64,000 bases of DNA, from NCBI RefSeq assembly GCF_020097155.1, contig NZ_CP083691.1, positions 1,736,001 through 1,800,000 on the forward strand. The letters are read 5' to 3'. Positions 50,996-58,719 of this stretch are shown here, one piece after another. Each line of letters begins with the position of its first letter. The stretch's first letter is position 1. The DNA comes from Micrococcus porci. Its GTDB lineage: Bacteria; Actinomycetota; Actinomycetes; Actinomycetales; Micrococcaceae. The notes beneath the pieces are model-generated. The model worked only from the letters and a program-made list of their open reading frames with translations. It did no database searches and had not been told where the DNA came from. The position numbers and the translations under genes were made by a program.

Positions 50996-51001
50996 ACTCT
51001 A
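50996..51001 (-). promoter_or_regulatory. -10 element of terC
   Basis: TAGAGT on the minus strand places the transcript start near 50989, exactly at the 5' edge of the riboswitch. Confidence 0.55.
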
Positions 51002-51038
51002 CCGGCTGCCCCGTGCGGCCTCCCGGGTGGGTCGCGCC

Positions 51039-51770
51039 TCAGCCGCCGGCCAGGGCCAGGTGGACGACGAGGCCGGCGCCCGCGGCGAGCGTCCAGCTCG
51101 CCAGCGACCCGACGAGGAACTCCTCCGCGCTGGCACCCATGGGCCCGCCCTTCGCGTCCCCGGCGCGGGCGTCCTTCGAGATCTCGGGGAAGCGCACGAT
51201 GCCCTTGGCTGCCATGATCGCGGCCACCGCCTGCCACGCGGCCATGAGGCCCAGCACGGCCATGAGCAGGCGCTCCATCGGCCCGATGAACCGGCCGCCG
51301 CGCAACCCCTCGCCGTCGTCGTCCGCGTCGTGGACGTCGTCCGCGTCGTGGACGTCGTCCGTGGAGGGGCGTCCGGCCAGGCGGAGGACGTCGCGTGTGA
51401 CGACGTTCGCCGTCTCCACGAGCACGAGTCCGGCGCCGAGGAGGGCCATGCCCACGGGGCCGTGCGCCACCGTGAGGGCGCCGGTGTGCTCGGCCACCGC
51501 GAGGCCGACCACCCCGCCGAGCGCGCCCACCCGCAGGTGCGGGGAGCCGGCGCGGGCGAGGGCGTGCCAGGCGAGCACCGCGCCGAGGGCCAAGGCCACG
51601 GCCGACAGCGTCTCGGCCGCCGACGCCGCCCCGCCGGCCAGGACGACGCCGCCGATGAGCACGGCGCCGACGGCGGCCAGCAGCGCAAGCCACGGATGAC
51701 GCGAGGTGCGGCCGGGGGTCACGGCGAGCAGGTCGCGCAGGCCCAGGGCGAGCAGGGTCAGGGCGGTCAC
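51039..51770 (-). CDS. Membrane protein coupled to SatD
   Basis: This 243-residue protein has six or so hydrophobic segments and no enzyme motif that I recognise. Between the fourth and fifth lies an acidic loop with the repeat DDVHDA-DDVHDA-DDD, encoded by an 18-bp tandem repeat. The start is GTG overlapping the satD stop (GTGA). SatD proteins are often paired with a membrane protein, so the two probably act together, but the function is unknown. Confidence 0.78.
   Translation of the reverse strand: MTALTLLALGLRDLLAVTPGRTSRHPWLALLAAVGAVLIGGVVLAGGAASAAETLSAVALALGAVLAWHALARAGSPHLRVGALGGVVGLAVAEHTGALTVAHGPVGMALLGAGLVLVETANVVTRDVLRLAGRPSTDDVHDADDVHDADDDGEGLRGGRFIGPMERLLMAVLGLMAAWQAVAAIMAAKGIVRFPEISKDARAGDAKGGPMGASAEEFLVGSLASWTLAAGAGLVVHLALAGG
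51318..51360. repeat. 18-bp tandem repeat inside the SatD-linked membrane protein gene
   Basis: GTCGTCCGCGTCGTGGAC occurs twice in tandem (51318-51335 and 51336-51353), followed by 7 bp of a third copy. The period is a multiple of three, so copy changes would keep the frame and vary the length of the acidic loop. Confidence 0.8.
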
Positions 51771-52459
51771 GGACGGTCCTCCTCGGCAGTCGCCTTCGCT
51801 CCCCGCCCGGCGCCGGGCAGCGCGCCGAGCGCGGCGTCGAGGGCCAGCAGCTCGCGCACGCCCGAGCGGGCGACGGCCTGGGACACGGCGCCCTGCGTGA
51901 TGCGCTCGGCGGTGGCGGTCTCCGCCTGGGTGCGCCCGGCCAGCAGCGCGGCGGCGATCCGGCGCTCCCGGGCCTTGAGCCGGCGCAGCACGTGGTCCCG
52001 GACCAGGAGCTGGCCGTCCACCGCGGCGGTCAGGTCCGCGTCGGGGCCGCGGTACGCGCCGGCGAGGCCGCGCGTCCGGTGCTCGGCGGCCTCGAGGGCC
52101 TCCCGAGCGCGGTGCCAGGCCGAGCCGTCGAGGATGGGCCGGCCGTCGTCGTCGGCGGCGCCCGTGACCTCGCGGTGGACGCCGTCCCCGAGCCCGAAGC
52201 GCAGCTCGACGCCCTCCGGCAGGGCCACCGCCACGCGCAGGGTGGCGCGCACGGCGGCGGCCCAGTCCGCGTGCAGGGCCTGGAACTCGTCCCCCACCGT
52301 GGCCCACGCCGGGATCCGGGCCGGGACGGCCTCCTCGGCCGCCGCGAAGGCCGCGAGGATCGCCTCCTGGGCGGCGGCGCGGTCGCGCAGACCCCGGGAT
52401 CCGACGATGTCGGCGATCACGGCGGTCCCGCGCACGGGGCCCTCGTCGGTGAGGCTCAT
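51767..52459 (-). CDS. SatD-family protein with C-terminal helix-turn-helix
   Basis: This 230-residue protein fits the SatD family: an N-terminal AVIADIVGSRGLRDR block, the VGDEFQALHADWAAAVRATLRVA core and the C-terminal RLKARERRIAAALLAGRTQAETA/RITQGAVSQAVARSG, which reads as a DNA-binding helix-turn-helix. The family was named from an acid-tolerance locus in Streptococcus; its biochemistry is unknown. A perfect 21-bp A+T-rich palindrome lies 22 bp upstream and is a candidate autoregulatory site. It is translationally coupled to the membrane protein downstream. Confidence 0.85.
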   Translation of the reverse strand: MSLTDEGPVRGTAVIADIVGSRGLRDRAAAQEAILAAFAAAEEAVPARIPAWATVGDEFQALHADWAAAVRATLRVAVALPEGVELRFGLGDGVHREVTGAADDDGRPILDGSAWHRAREALEAAEHRTRGLAGAYRGPDADLTAAVDGQLLVRDHVLRRLKARERRIAAALLAGRTQAETATAERITQGAVSQAVARSGVRELLALDAALGALPGAGRGAKATAEEDRP

Positions 52460-52480
52460 GGGATCGACGTTACACGATCA

Positions 52481-52501
52481 CTGATAATCGGCGATTATCA
52501 G
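52481..52501. promoter_or_regulatory. Perfect 21-bp palindrome upstream of satD
   Basis: Ten-base arms CTGATAATCG and CGATTATCAG flank a central G. It is A+T-rich in a G+C-rich genome, lies between the uvrB stop and the satD ATG, and overlaps the -35 region of a possible TGTAAC -10 (9 nt before the ATG). It is a probable operator, most simply for SatD's own helix-turn-helix. Confidence 0.7.
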
Positions 52502-52530
52502 GTTTTTCGTGGACCCGTGCCGGCGGCGGT

Positions 52531-54663
52531 TCACTGCTCGCGCTTCATCTGCCGCAGCTCCTTCTTGAGGTCGCCGATCTCGTCGCGGAGGCGCGCGGCC
52601 AGCTCGAACTGGAGGTCGGCCGCCGCCTGGTGCATCTGGGCGGACATCTGCTCGATGAGCTGCGCCAGGTCCTTGGCGGGCAGCGCGGCCGGGTCGACGG
52701 CCGGCGAACCGGAGGGGACCTCGCCCGCGGGCGGCTCGTGGTCCAGCGACCCCAGCCCGCGGTGGCCCATGCCGTAGTCGAAGCCCGCCTTCACCCCACC
52801 CATGCCCTTGAGGAAGTCGGCACTGTCCGCGTCCTCGCGGGCCAGGGCGTCGGTGATGTCCGCGATCTTCTTGCGCAGCGGCTGCGGGTCGATCCCGTGC
52901 TCCGCGTTGTAGCGGATCTGGACCTCGCGACGGCGCTCGGTCTCCTCGATCGCCCGCCGCATGGAGTCGGTGACCCGGTCCGCGTACATGTGCACCTCGC
53001 CGGAGACGTTGCGGGCGGCGCGGCCGATGGTCTGGATCAGCGACGTGGTGGAGCGCAGGAAGCCCTCCTTGTCCGCGTCGAGGATGGACACCAGCGACAC
53101 CTCGGGCAGGTCCAGGCCCTCGCGCAGCAGGTTGATGCCCACGAGGACGTCGAAGGTGCCCTTGCGCAGTTCGCGCAGCAGCTCGACGCGGCGCAGGGTG
53201 TCCACGTCCGAGTGGAGGTACTCCACCTTCACCCCCGCCTCCAGCAGGTACTCGGTGAGGTCCTCGGCCATGCGCTTGGTCAGCGTCGTCACCAGGACGC
53301 GCTCGTCCTTCTCTGTGCGGGTCCGGATCTGCTCGAGCAGGTCGTCGATCTGGCCCTGCGTGGGCTTGACCACCACCGTGGGGTCCACGAGGCCGGTGGG
53401 GCGGATGATCTGCTCGACGACGCCGTCCGCCTGGGACAGCTCGTACTGGCCCGGGGTGGCGGAGAGGTACACGGTCTGGCCGATCCGCTCGAGGAACTCG
53501 TCCCACTTGAGCGGCCGGTTGTCCATGGCGGAGGGCAGGCGGAAGCCGTGCTCCACGAGGGTGCGCTTGCGGGACATGTCGCCCTCGTACATCGCGCCGA
53601 TCTGCGGGATGGTCACGTGGGACTCGTCCACCACCAGCAGGAAGTCGTCCGGGAAGTAGTCCAGGAGGCAGTGCGGGGCCGAGCCGGCGGGGCGGCCGTC
53701 GATGTGCCGGGAGTAGTTCTCGATGCCGTTGCAGTATCCCATCTGCTGCATCATCTCGAGGTCGTAGGTGGTGCGCATGCGCAGCCGCTGGGCCTCCAGC
53801 AGCTTGTCCTGGGACTCGAGCTCCTGCAGCCGCTCGCGCAGCTCGTCCTCGATCGTGGCGATCGCGCGGCCCATGCGCTCGTCGCCGGCCACGTAGTGCG
53901 AGGCCGGGAAGATGTACATCTCCTCCTCCTCGCGGACCACCTGGCCGGTGAGCGGGTGCAGGGTCTGGATGGACTCCACCTCGTCGCCGAAGAACTCGAT
54001 CCGCACGGCGAGCTCCTCGTACATGGGGATGATCTCCACGGTGTCGCCGCGCACGCGGAACGTGCCGCGGTGGAAGTCGACGTCGTTGCGGACGTACTGC
54101 ATCTGCACGAACCGCCGCAGCAGCGCGTCCCGGTCCATCTCCTGGCCGCGGCGCAGGGTGACCATCTGCGCGATGTACTCCTCGGGCGTACCGAGGCCGT
54201 AGATGCAGGACACGGTGGCCACCACCACGACGTCGCGCCGGGTCAGCAGCGCGTTCGTGGCCGAGTGGCGGAGGCGCTCGACCTCCTCGTTGATGGAGGA
54301 GTCCTTCTCGATGAAGGTGTCCGTCTGCGGGACGTACGCCTCCGGCTGGTAGTAGTCGTAGTAGGACACGAAGTACTCGACCGCGTTGTTCGGCAGCAGC
54401 TCGCGGAACTCGTTGGCCAGCTGCGCGGCGAGGGTCTTGTTCTGCACCATCACGAGGGTGGGGCGCTGCAGCTGCTCGATGACCCACGCCGTGGTGGCGG
54501 ACTTGCCGGTGCCCGTGGCGCCCATGAGCACCACGTCCTTCTCCCCCGCCTGCACCCGCTCGGCGATCTCCGCGATGGCGGTGGGCTGGTCGCCCGAGGG
54601 CTGATACGGGGAGACGACCTCGAAGGGCGCGACGACGCGGTTGATCTGCTTGGCCAGGCTCAT
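52531..54663 (-). CDS. uvrB: Excinuclease ABC subunit B
   Basis: This 710-residue helicase-like repair protein has Walker [14 protein letters not shown], the beta-hairpin region [29 protein letters not shown] for motif [11 protein letters not shown] for motif VI and a C-terminal UvrC-binding motif ([20 protein letters not shown]). The ATG (MSLAKQINR) overlaps the coaE stop by 4 nt, so repair and CoA synthesis genes are coupled, a conserved actinobacterial arrangement. A GGAGGGG lies 9 nt upstream. Confidence 0.97.
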   Translation of the reverse strand: MSLAKQINRVVAPFEVVSPYQPSGDQPTAIAEIAERVQAGEKDVVLMGATGTGKSATTAWVIEQLQRPTLVMVQNKTLAAQLANEFRELLPNNAVEYFVSYYDYYQPEAYVPQTDTFIEKDSSINEEVERLRHSATNALLTRRDVVVVATVSCIYGLGTPEEYIAQMVTLRRGQEMDRDALLRRFVQMQYVRNDVDFHRGTFRVRGDTVEIIPMYEELAVRIEFFGDEVESIQTLHPLTGQVVREEEEMYIFPASHYVAGDERMGRAIATIEDELRERLQELESQDKLLEAQRLRMRTTYDLEMMQQMGYCNGIENYSRHIDGRPAGSAPHCLLDYFPDDFLLVVDESHVTIPQIGAMYEGDMSRKRTLVEHGFRLPSAMDNRPLKWDEFLERIGQTVYLSATPGQYELSQADGVVEQIIRPTGLVDPTVVVKPTQGQIDDLLEQIRTRTEKDERVLVTTLTKRMAEDLTEYLLEAGVKVEYLHSDVDTLRRVELLRELRKGTFDVLVGINLLREGLDLPEVSLVSILDADKEGFLRSTTSLIQTIGRAARNVSGEVHMYADRVTDSMRRAIEETERRREVQIRYNAEHGIDPQPLRKKIADITDALAREDADSADFLKGMGGVKAGFDYGMGHRGLGSLDHEPPAGEVPSGSPAVDPAALPAKDLAQLIEQMSAQMHQAAADLQFELAARLRDEIGDLKKELRQMKREQ

Positions 54664-55283
54664 GCGGCCATCCCCTCCCACACGCGACGGGTGATCTCGC
54701 GGAGCCGGTCCAGGTCACCGTCGTTGACGATGACGACGTCGGCCACCGCCGCCCGCTCCTCGTCCGTGGCCTGCGCCGCCATGCGGGCGAGAGCGTCCTC
54801 GCGGGACATCCCGCGGTCCTCCACCATGCGCCGGATCCGCTCCTCGGCGGGGGCCTCGACCACGATCACCAGGTCGAAGGCATCGGCCTGGCCGGTCTCC
54901 ACCAGCAGTGGCACGTCCTGGACGACGACGGCGTCCGGCCCGGCCTGCGCCACGATCTCGCGGGCCATGCGGCGCACCCGCGGGTGCACGATCCCGTTGA
55001 GGCGCTGGCGGGCGGCGGGGTCGGCGAACACGATCTGCGCCAGCGCGGCCCGGTCCAGGGAGCCGTCGGCCGCGATCACCCGGTCGCCGAACGCGTCCTG
55101 GACGGCCGCCAGACCCTCGGTGCCGGGCTCGAGCACCAGCCGGGCGAGGGCGTCGGAGTCCACCAGCAGGGCGCCGCAGCGCTCCAGCTCGGCGGCCACG
55201 GCGGACTTGCCCGCGGCGATCCCTCCGGTCAGCCCCACGTGGAGGCGGGGGCGCAGGGTCACGTCGGTGACGGCGTCGGTCAT
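54660..55283 (-). CDS. coaE: Dephospho-CoA kinase
   Basis: This 207-residue P-loop kinase makes the last step of coenzyme A synthesis by phosphorylating the 3'-hydroxyl of dephospho-CoA. The key positions are intact: P-loop GGIAAGKS at 20-27 with Lys26, DSD at 42-44, and His100-Pro101 in [16 protein letters not shown] precedes the ATG. It overlaps uvrB by 4 nt. The gene before it on the same strand encodes a transporter whose C-terminus is a degenerate second copy of this protein. Confidence 0.95.
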   Translation of the reverse strand: MTDAVTDVTLRPRLHVGLTGGIAAGKSAVAAELERCGALLVDSDALARLVLEPGTEGLAAVQDAFGDRVIAADGSLDRAALAQIVFADPAARQRLNGIVHPRVRRMAREIVAQAGPDAVVVQDVPLLVETGQADAFDLVIVVEAPAEERIRRMVEDRGMSREDALARMAAQATDEERAAVADVVIVNDGDLDRLREITRRVWEGMAA

Positions 55284-55319
55284 GGTTCCTCCGGTGCTGC
55301 GGGGGCGGATGGTCCTGCC

Positions 55320-55325
55320 AGTATG
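55320..55325 (-). promoter_or_regulatory. -10 element of coaE-uvrB
   Basis: CATACT on the minus strand lies about 37 bp before the coaE ATG and just after the hairpin that ends the fusion gene. Confidence 0.4.
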
Positions 55326-55364
55326 CCTCGATCGCGCGTCCGGCGACGGACCCGGACGCGCCGC

Positions 55365-55394
55365 GGGCGGCCGCCCCCGAGGGGACGGCCGCCC
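55365..55394 (-). terminator. Hairpin downstream of the BCCT-CoaE gene
   Basis: GGGCGGCCG/CGGCCGCCC outer stem with an inner CCCC/GGGG, interrupted by one mismatch. It separates the fusion gene from coaE. Confidence 0.6.
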
Positions 55395-55426
55395 GATGTC
55401 GGCACGGAAGGCGGGGGCGGCAGGCG

Positions 55427-57802
55427 TCAGCCGACGCCGCCGGCGATGCGTGCGGCCTCCACGGCGGGGGCCACCTTCTCCGCCCAGTACGCCTCGACGG
55501 CGGCGCGCAGCTCCTCGCGGGTGCCGCCGTTCTCGATGACGGTGTCCGCGATCGCCGCACGCTCGTCGTCCTGGGCGCCCTCGTCGAGCAGGGCCCAGGC
55601 GCGCTCCCGGGTGACGTGACGCTCGTCGACGAGGCGCTGCACGCGCACCTCGGCGGGTGCGGAGACGGCCAGCACCTGGTCGAAGTCCCGGGCGCTGCCG
55701 GTCTCCGCGAGCAGGGCGAGGTCCACCACGAGCACGGCGTCGTCGCCGATGGCCTTGGCCCGCGCGTCGGCCTCGGCGCGCACCAGCGGGGAGACGATCT
55801 CGTAGAACCGGGAGCGGGCCGCCTCGGAGGCGTCGATCAGCGCGTTCATCGCGCGCGCGTCCAGCGTCCCGTCGGCGCGCACGACATCGTCGCCGAAGAC
55901 CTCGCGGACCTCGTCGAGCACCGGGGCGCCGGGCACGAGCAGTTCGTCCAGCAGGTCGTCGAACTCCACGACGACGGCGCCGAGCCGCTCCAGCTCCTCG
56001 CCCACCGCGGTGCGCCCGGAGGCCATGCCGCCGGTGAGGCCCAGGGTGAGCAGCGCCCGCTGGGCCACGGTGCGCTGCTGGTGCCACGTGTTGGGGGTGT
56101 GGGTGTCGAACTCGGGCTCGGTGCCCGGCTCGAACTCGGGGCGGATGACGTACTCCTGGATGTCCACGCCGTCCTCCTGCGCGCGGCGGTGGTACTCCTC
56201 CGCGGGCAGGACCTGCTTCCACTGACGGGTGCGGATCGGGCGGGCGGCGCCGGCGTCCTCGCGCAGCGCCTGCAGGAGCATGGCCGCCTGTACGAGGGTC
56301 AGCAGCATCACGGGGAAGCCGATCACGATGATGACCTCCTGGAGCGCGTCCAGGCCGTTCTCGCCCGCCGTGAGGATGATCGCGGCGCAGACCGCGCCGA
56401 TGGAGATCGCCCAGAACGCACCCTGGCGGCGCGGGGCCGGGTCCTCGTGGCCGTTGGCCATGGCGTCCATGACGAGGGCTCCGGAGTCGATGGAGGTGAC
56501 GAAGAACAGGGTGATCACGACCAGGGCGACGATCGCCACCGGGAGGTAGAGGGGCATGCCCTGCAGGTGCTGGAACAGCGCCGCCTGCACGTTGCCCTCC
56601 TCCACGATGGTGCGCGTGAGGTCGCCGCCCTGGCCCGGCCCGGCGGCGGTGGCCCGGTCGGCCTGGAAGGCGGAGTAGCCGTAGATCCCCATCCAGATCA
56701 TGGTGAAGATCGAGGGCAGCCCCAGGCCTGCCGTCACGAACTCGCGGATGGTGCGGCCCCGGGAGATCTTCGCGACGAACATGCCGACGAACGGCGCCCA
56801 GGTCACGGTCCACGCCCAGTAGAACACCGTCCAGTCTCCGGACCAGCGGCCCGAGCCGAACACGTCGTTGAACGTGGAGAGCACGGGCAGGTGGCCCACG
56901 AACGATCCGACGGACTGCACGGTGCCGCGCAGCACGTCGTTGGTAGAGATCGAGAACATCAGCACGAACAGCATCAGGGCCACGGCGACCACGATGTTGA
57001 TGTAGGACAGGCGCTTCACGCCGCTGTCCATGCCCGCCAGGACGGAGCACACGCCCGCGGCGGTGATCACGGCCAGGATCAGGGCCTGCACCCAGCCGGC
57101 CACGGGGGTCCCGAGGACGTAGTTCATGCCCGCGTTGATCTGCAGGGCGCCCAGGCCGGTCGAGACGGCGAGGCCGAACACGGTGGACACGACGGAGATC
57201 ACGTCGATCGCCTTGCCGATCGGCCCGTGAATCCGGTCGCCCAGCAGCGGCTGGAACGCGGAGGACACGCGCGGCGGCAGCTTGCGCTTGTACGTGAAGT
57301 ACCCGAAGCACAGGCCGGGGACCAGGAGGATGGCCCACATGTGGATCGTGAAGTGGAAGTTCGCGATGTCCATGGCCTGCAGGGCGGCCTGGTCGGAGAA
57401 CGGCTCCGTGCCGGGCATCGGCGGGTTGGCGTAGTGGTTCATCGGCTCGGCGATGCCCCAGAACATGATGACGGCGCCGACGCCGGCGGCGAACATCATG
57501 CCGAACCAGGCGACGCCCGTGTACTCGGGGGTGGCGTCGTCATCGCCGAGCTTGATGCGGCCGTAGCGGCTGCAGGCCAGCAGCACCGCGAACAGGGCCA
57601 GCAGGGTGGCGCTGAGGGTGTAGAACCAGCCGATGTCGTAGCGCAGCCAGCCGGCCACCACGCCGAACACCTCCTGGACGGGGCCCGGGAACAGGCCCAT
57701 GGCCGCGGTGAAGAGGACGATCACGGCCGCGGAGGTGAAGAAGATGGCGGGGCTGGTGCGGAGCCCGAGGGCATCGTGGACGCGGGTGTGGAGTGAGTTC
57801 AT
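55427..57802 (-). CDS. BCCT-family transporter fused to a degenerate CoaE-like domain
   Basis: This 791-residue protein joins two families in one frame. Residues about 15-512 are a full BCCT transporter for glycine betaine, choline or similar compounds, with twelve hydrophobic segments, the GDWTVFYWAWTVTW signature at 322-335 and a FAAGVGAV loop in place of BetP's GxGxG. A linker of about 75 residues follows. Residues 588-791 (204 residues) are a dephospho-CoA kinase fold. Compared with the neighbouring CoaE it has R597 for the P-loop Lys, E613 for the first Asp of DSD and S671 for the conserved His, so catalysis is doubtful. There is no stop between the domains. The start is ATG without a clear Shine-Dalgarno. 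Confidence 0.85.
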   Translation of the reverse strand: MNSLHTRVHDALGLRTSPAIFFTSAAVIVLFTAAMGLFPGPVQEVFGVVAGWLRYDIGWFYTLSATLLALFAVLLACSRYGRIKLGDDDATPEYTGVAWFGMMFAAGVGAVIMFWGIAEPMNHYANPPMPGTEPFSDQAALQAMDIANFHFTIHMWAILLVPGLCFGYFTYKRKLPPRVSSAFQPLLGDRIHGPIGKAIDVISVVSTVFGLAVSTGLGALQINAGMNYVLGTPVAGWVQALILAVITAAGVCSVLAGMDSGVKRLSYINIVVAVALMLFVLMFSISTNDVLRGTVQSVGSFVGHLPVLSTFNDVFGSGRWSGDWTVFYWAWTVTWAPFVGMFVAKISRGRTIREFVTAGLGLPSIFTMIWMGIYGYSAFQADRATAAGPGQGGDLTRTIVEEGNVQAALFQHLQGMPLYLPVAIVALVVITLFFVTSIDSGALVMDAMANGHEDPAPRRQGAFWAISIGAVCAAIILTAGENGLDALQEVIIVIGFPVMLLTLVQAAMLLQALREDAGAARPIRTRQWKQVLPAEEYHRRAQEDGVDIQEYVIRPEFEPGTEPEFDTHTPNTWHQQRTVAQRALLTLGLTGGMASGRTAVGEELERLGAVVVEFDDLLDELLVPGAPVLDEVREVFGDDVVRADGTLDARAMNALIDASEAARSRFYEIVSPLVRAEADARAKAIGDDAVLVVDLALLAETGSARDFDQVLAVSAPAEVRVQRLVDERHVTRERAWALLDEGAQDDERAAIADTVIENGGTREELRAAVEAYWAEKVAPAVEAARIAGGVG

Positions 57803-57888
57803 GCGAGGGGATGGGTGTCGTCGGCACCCGGGGCCGCCGGTCCAAAGGGTCGGCACCCGGATCTGGTGCACGGAGGGCACGGCCGACG

Positions 57889-57894
57889 ACCCTA
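57889..57894 (-). promoter_or_regulatory. Possible -10 element of the BCCT-CoaE gene
   Basis: TAGGGT on the minus strand, about 87 bp before the ATG. Weak evidence alone; a palindrome lies just upstream. Confidence 0.3.
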
Positions 57895-57902
57895 GGGCTG
57901 AT

Positions 57903-57917
57903 TTCACCGGGGGTGAA
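57903..57917. promoter_or_regulatory. Palindrome in the BCCT-CoaE / yigZ intergenic region
   Basis: TTCACC-GGG-GGTGAA is a perfect inverted repeat between the two divergent genes. It sits between -10 and -35 distance from the possible BCCT-CoaE promoter, so it may bind a regulator. Confidence 0.45.
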
Positions 57918-57949
57918 CACTTGACGGTCCCTCCGTCTCCTCCGCGGCC

Positions 57950-57955
57950 TACGCT
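57950..57955 (+). promoter_or_regulatory. -10 element of the YigZ gene (leaderless type)
   Basis: TACGCT ends 7 nt before the ATG at 57963. A TTGACG lies upstream at 57921 but the 23-nt spacing is too long for a normal -35. Confidence 0.45.
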
Positions 57956-57962
57956 GGACGGC

Positions 57963-58676
57963 ATGGACTCCCCCGCTCCCCCCGCCGGCGGCCCGGTGGC
58001 CTGCACCGTCCTGGCCGCCGGCGCCCTGGCCGAGGACGGCTGGGTGGTCCACGAGGAGGAGGTCCGCCGCAGCCGGTTCCTGGCGGTGCTCGCCCGCACG
58101 CCCGACGAGGAGGCGGCCCGCGCCGTGGTGGCGACCCTGCGCCGCCGCCACCATGACGCCCGGCACGTCTGCAGCGCGTGGATCCTCGGTCCCGGCCGGC
58201 GGCGCATGCGCTCCAACGACGACGGTGAGCCCGCGGGCACTGCGGGCGTCCCCATGCTCGAGGCCCTCTCCCTCCGCGACACCGGCGGCGGGGCGACCGA
58301 CCTGACAGACGTGACCGCCGTCGTCGTGCGGTGGTTCGGCGGGGTGAAGCTCGGGGCGGGCGGCCTCGTCCGGGCGTACTCGGACGCCGTCAGCCGGGCC
58401 CTGGACGCCGCCCCGCTCGTCCGCCGCACGCGGCGGGCCCGCTACGAGCTGGCCGCGCCGCACGGCGAGGCCGGACGCTGGGCGCATGAGCTGGAACTGA
58501 CGGGGGCGTCCCTCGAGGGCGTGCGCTGGGACGGCCCCCAGGCCGTGATCGACCTGGCCGTCCCCGACGTCCCGGACGGGCACTCCGCCCTGGCGTCCGC
58601 GGTCGCCCGGATCACGTCGGGCTCGGCCGTGGCCGCGCCCGCCGGGCACGTGTGGGTCGACGGGGCCCTCGCGTGA
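57963..58676 (+). CDS. YigZ/IMPACT-family protein
   Basis: This 237-residue protein has the two UPF0029 signatures: SNDDGEPAGTAGVPMLEAL and VVRWFGGVKLGAGGLVRAYSDAVSRAL. The family includes E. coli YigZ and eukaryotic IMPACT, a regulator of translation via GCN1; the bacterial function is unclear. The N-terminal 35 residues are variable. The start was set by a leaderless-type promoter. It is divergent from the BCCT-CoaE gene. Confidence 0.9.
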   Translation: MDSPAPPAGGPVACTVLAAGALAEDGWVVHEEEVRRSRFLAVLARTPDEEAARAVVATLRRRHHDARHVCSAWILGPGRRRMRSNDDGEPAGTAGVPMLEALSLRDTGGGATDLTDVTAVVVRWFGGVKLGAGGLVRAYSDAVSRALDAAPLVRRTRRARYELAAPHGEAGRWAHELELTGASLEGVRWDGPQAVIDLAVPDVPDGHSALASAVARITSGSAVAAPAGHVWVDGALA

Positions 58677-58707
58677 CGGGACGGCGTCCGGGAGAGGGCG
58701 CGGTTCC

Positions 58708-58713
58708 TAGGAT
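58708..58713 (+). promoter_or_regulatory. -10 element of the rRNA methyltransferase gene (leaderless type)
   Basis: TAGGAT ends 6 nt before the ATG at 58720. Confidence 0.5.
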
Positions 58714-58719
58714 GGTCGG

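Noticed and set aside
55427..56041. CoaE-like domain as a separate second coaE gene
   Set aside because: No stop codon separates it from the BCCT part, and no Shine-Dalgarno precedes any ATG, GTG or TTG near its beginning. A separate product is not excluded but is less likely than a fusion.
57803..58429. Upstream extension of the BCCT-CoaE frame
   Set aside because: It runs antisense through the YigZ gene with low-complexity Arg/Ser/Thr sequence. The transporter's N-terminus fits MNSLHTRVHD at 57802.
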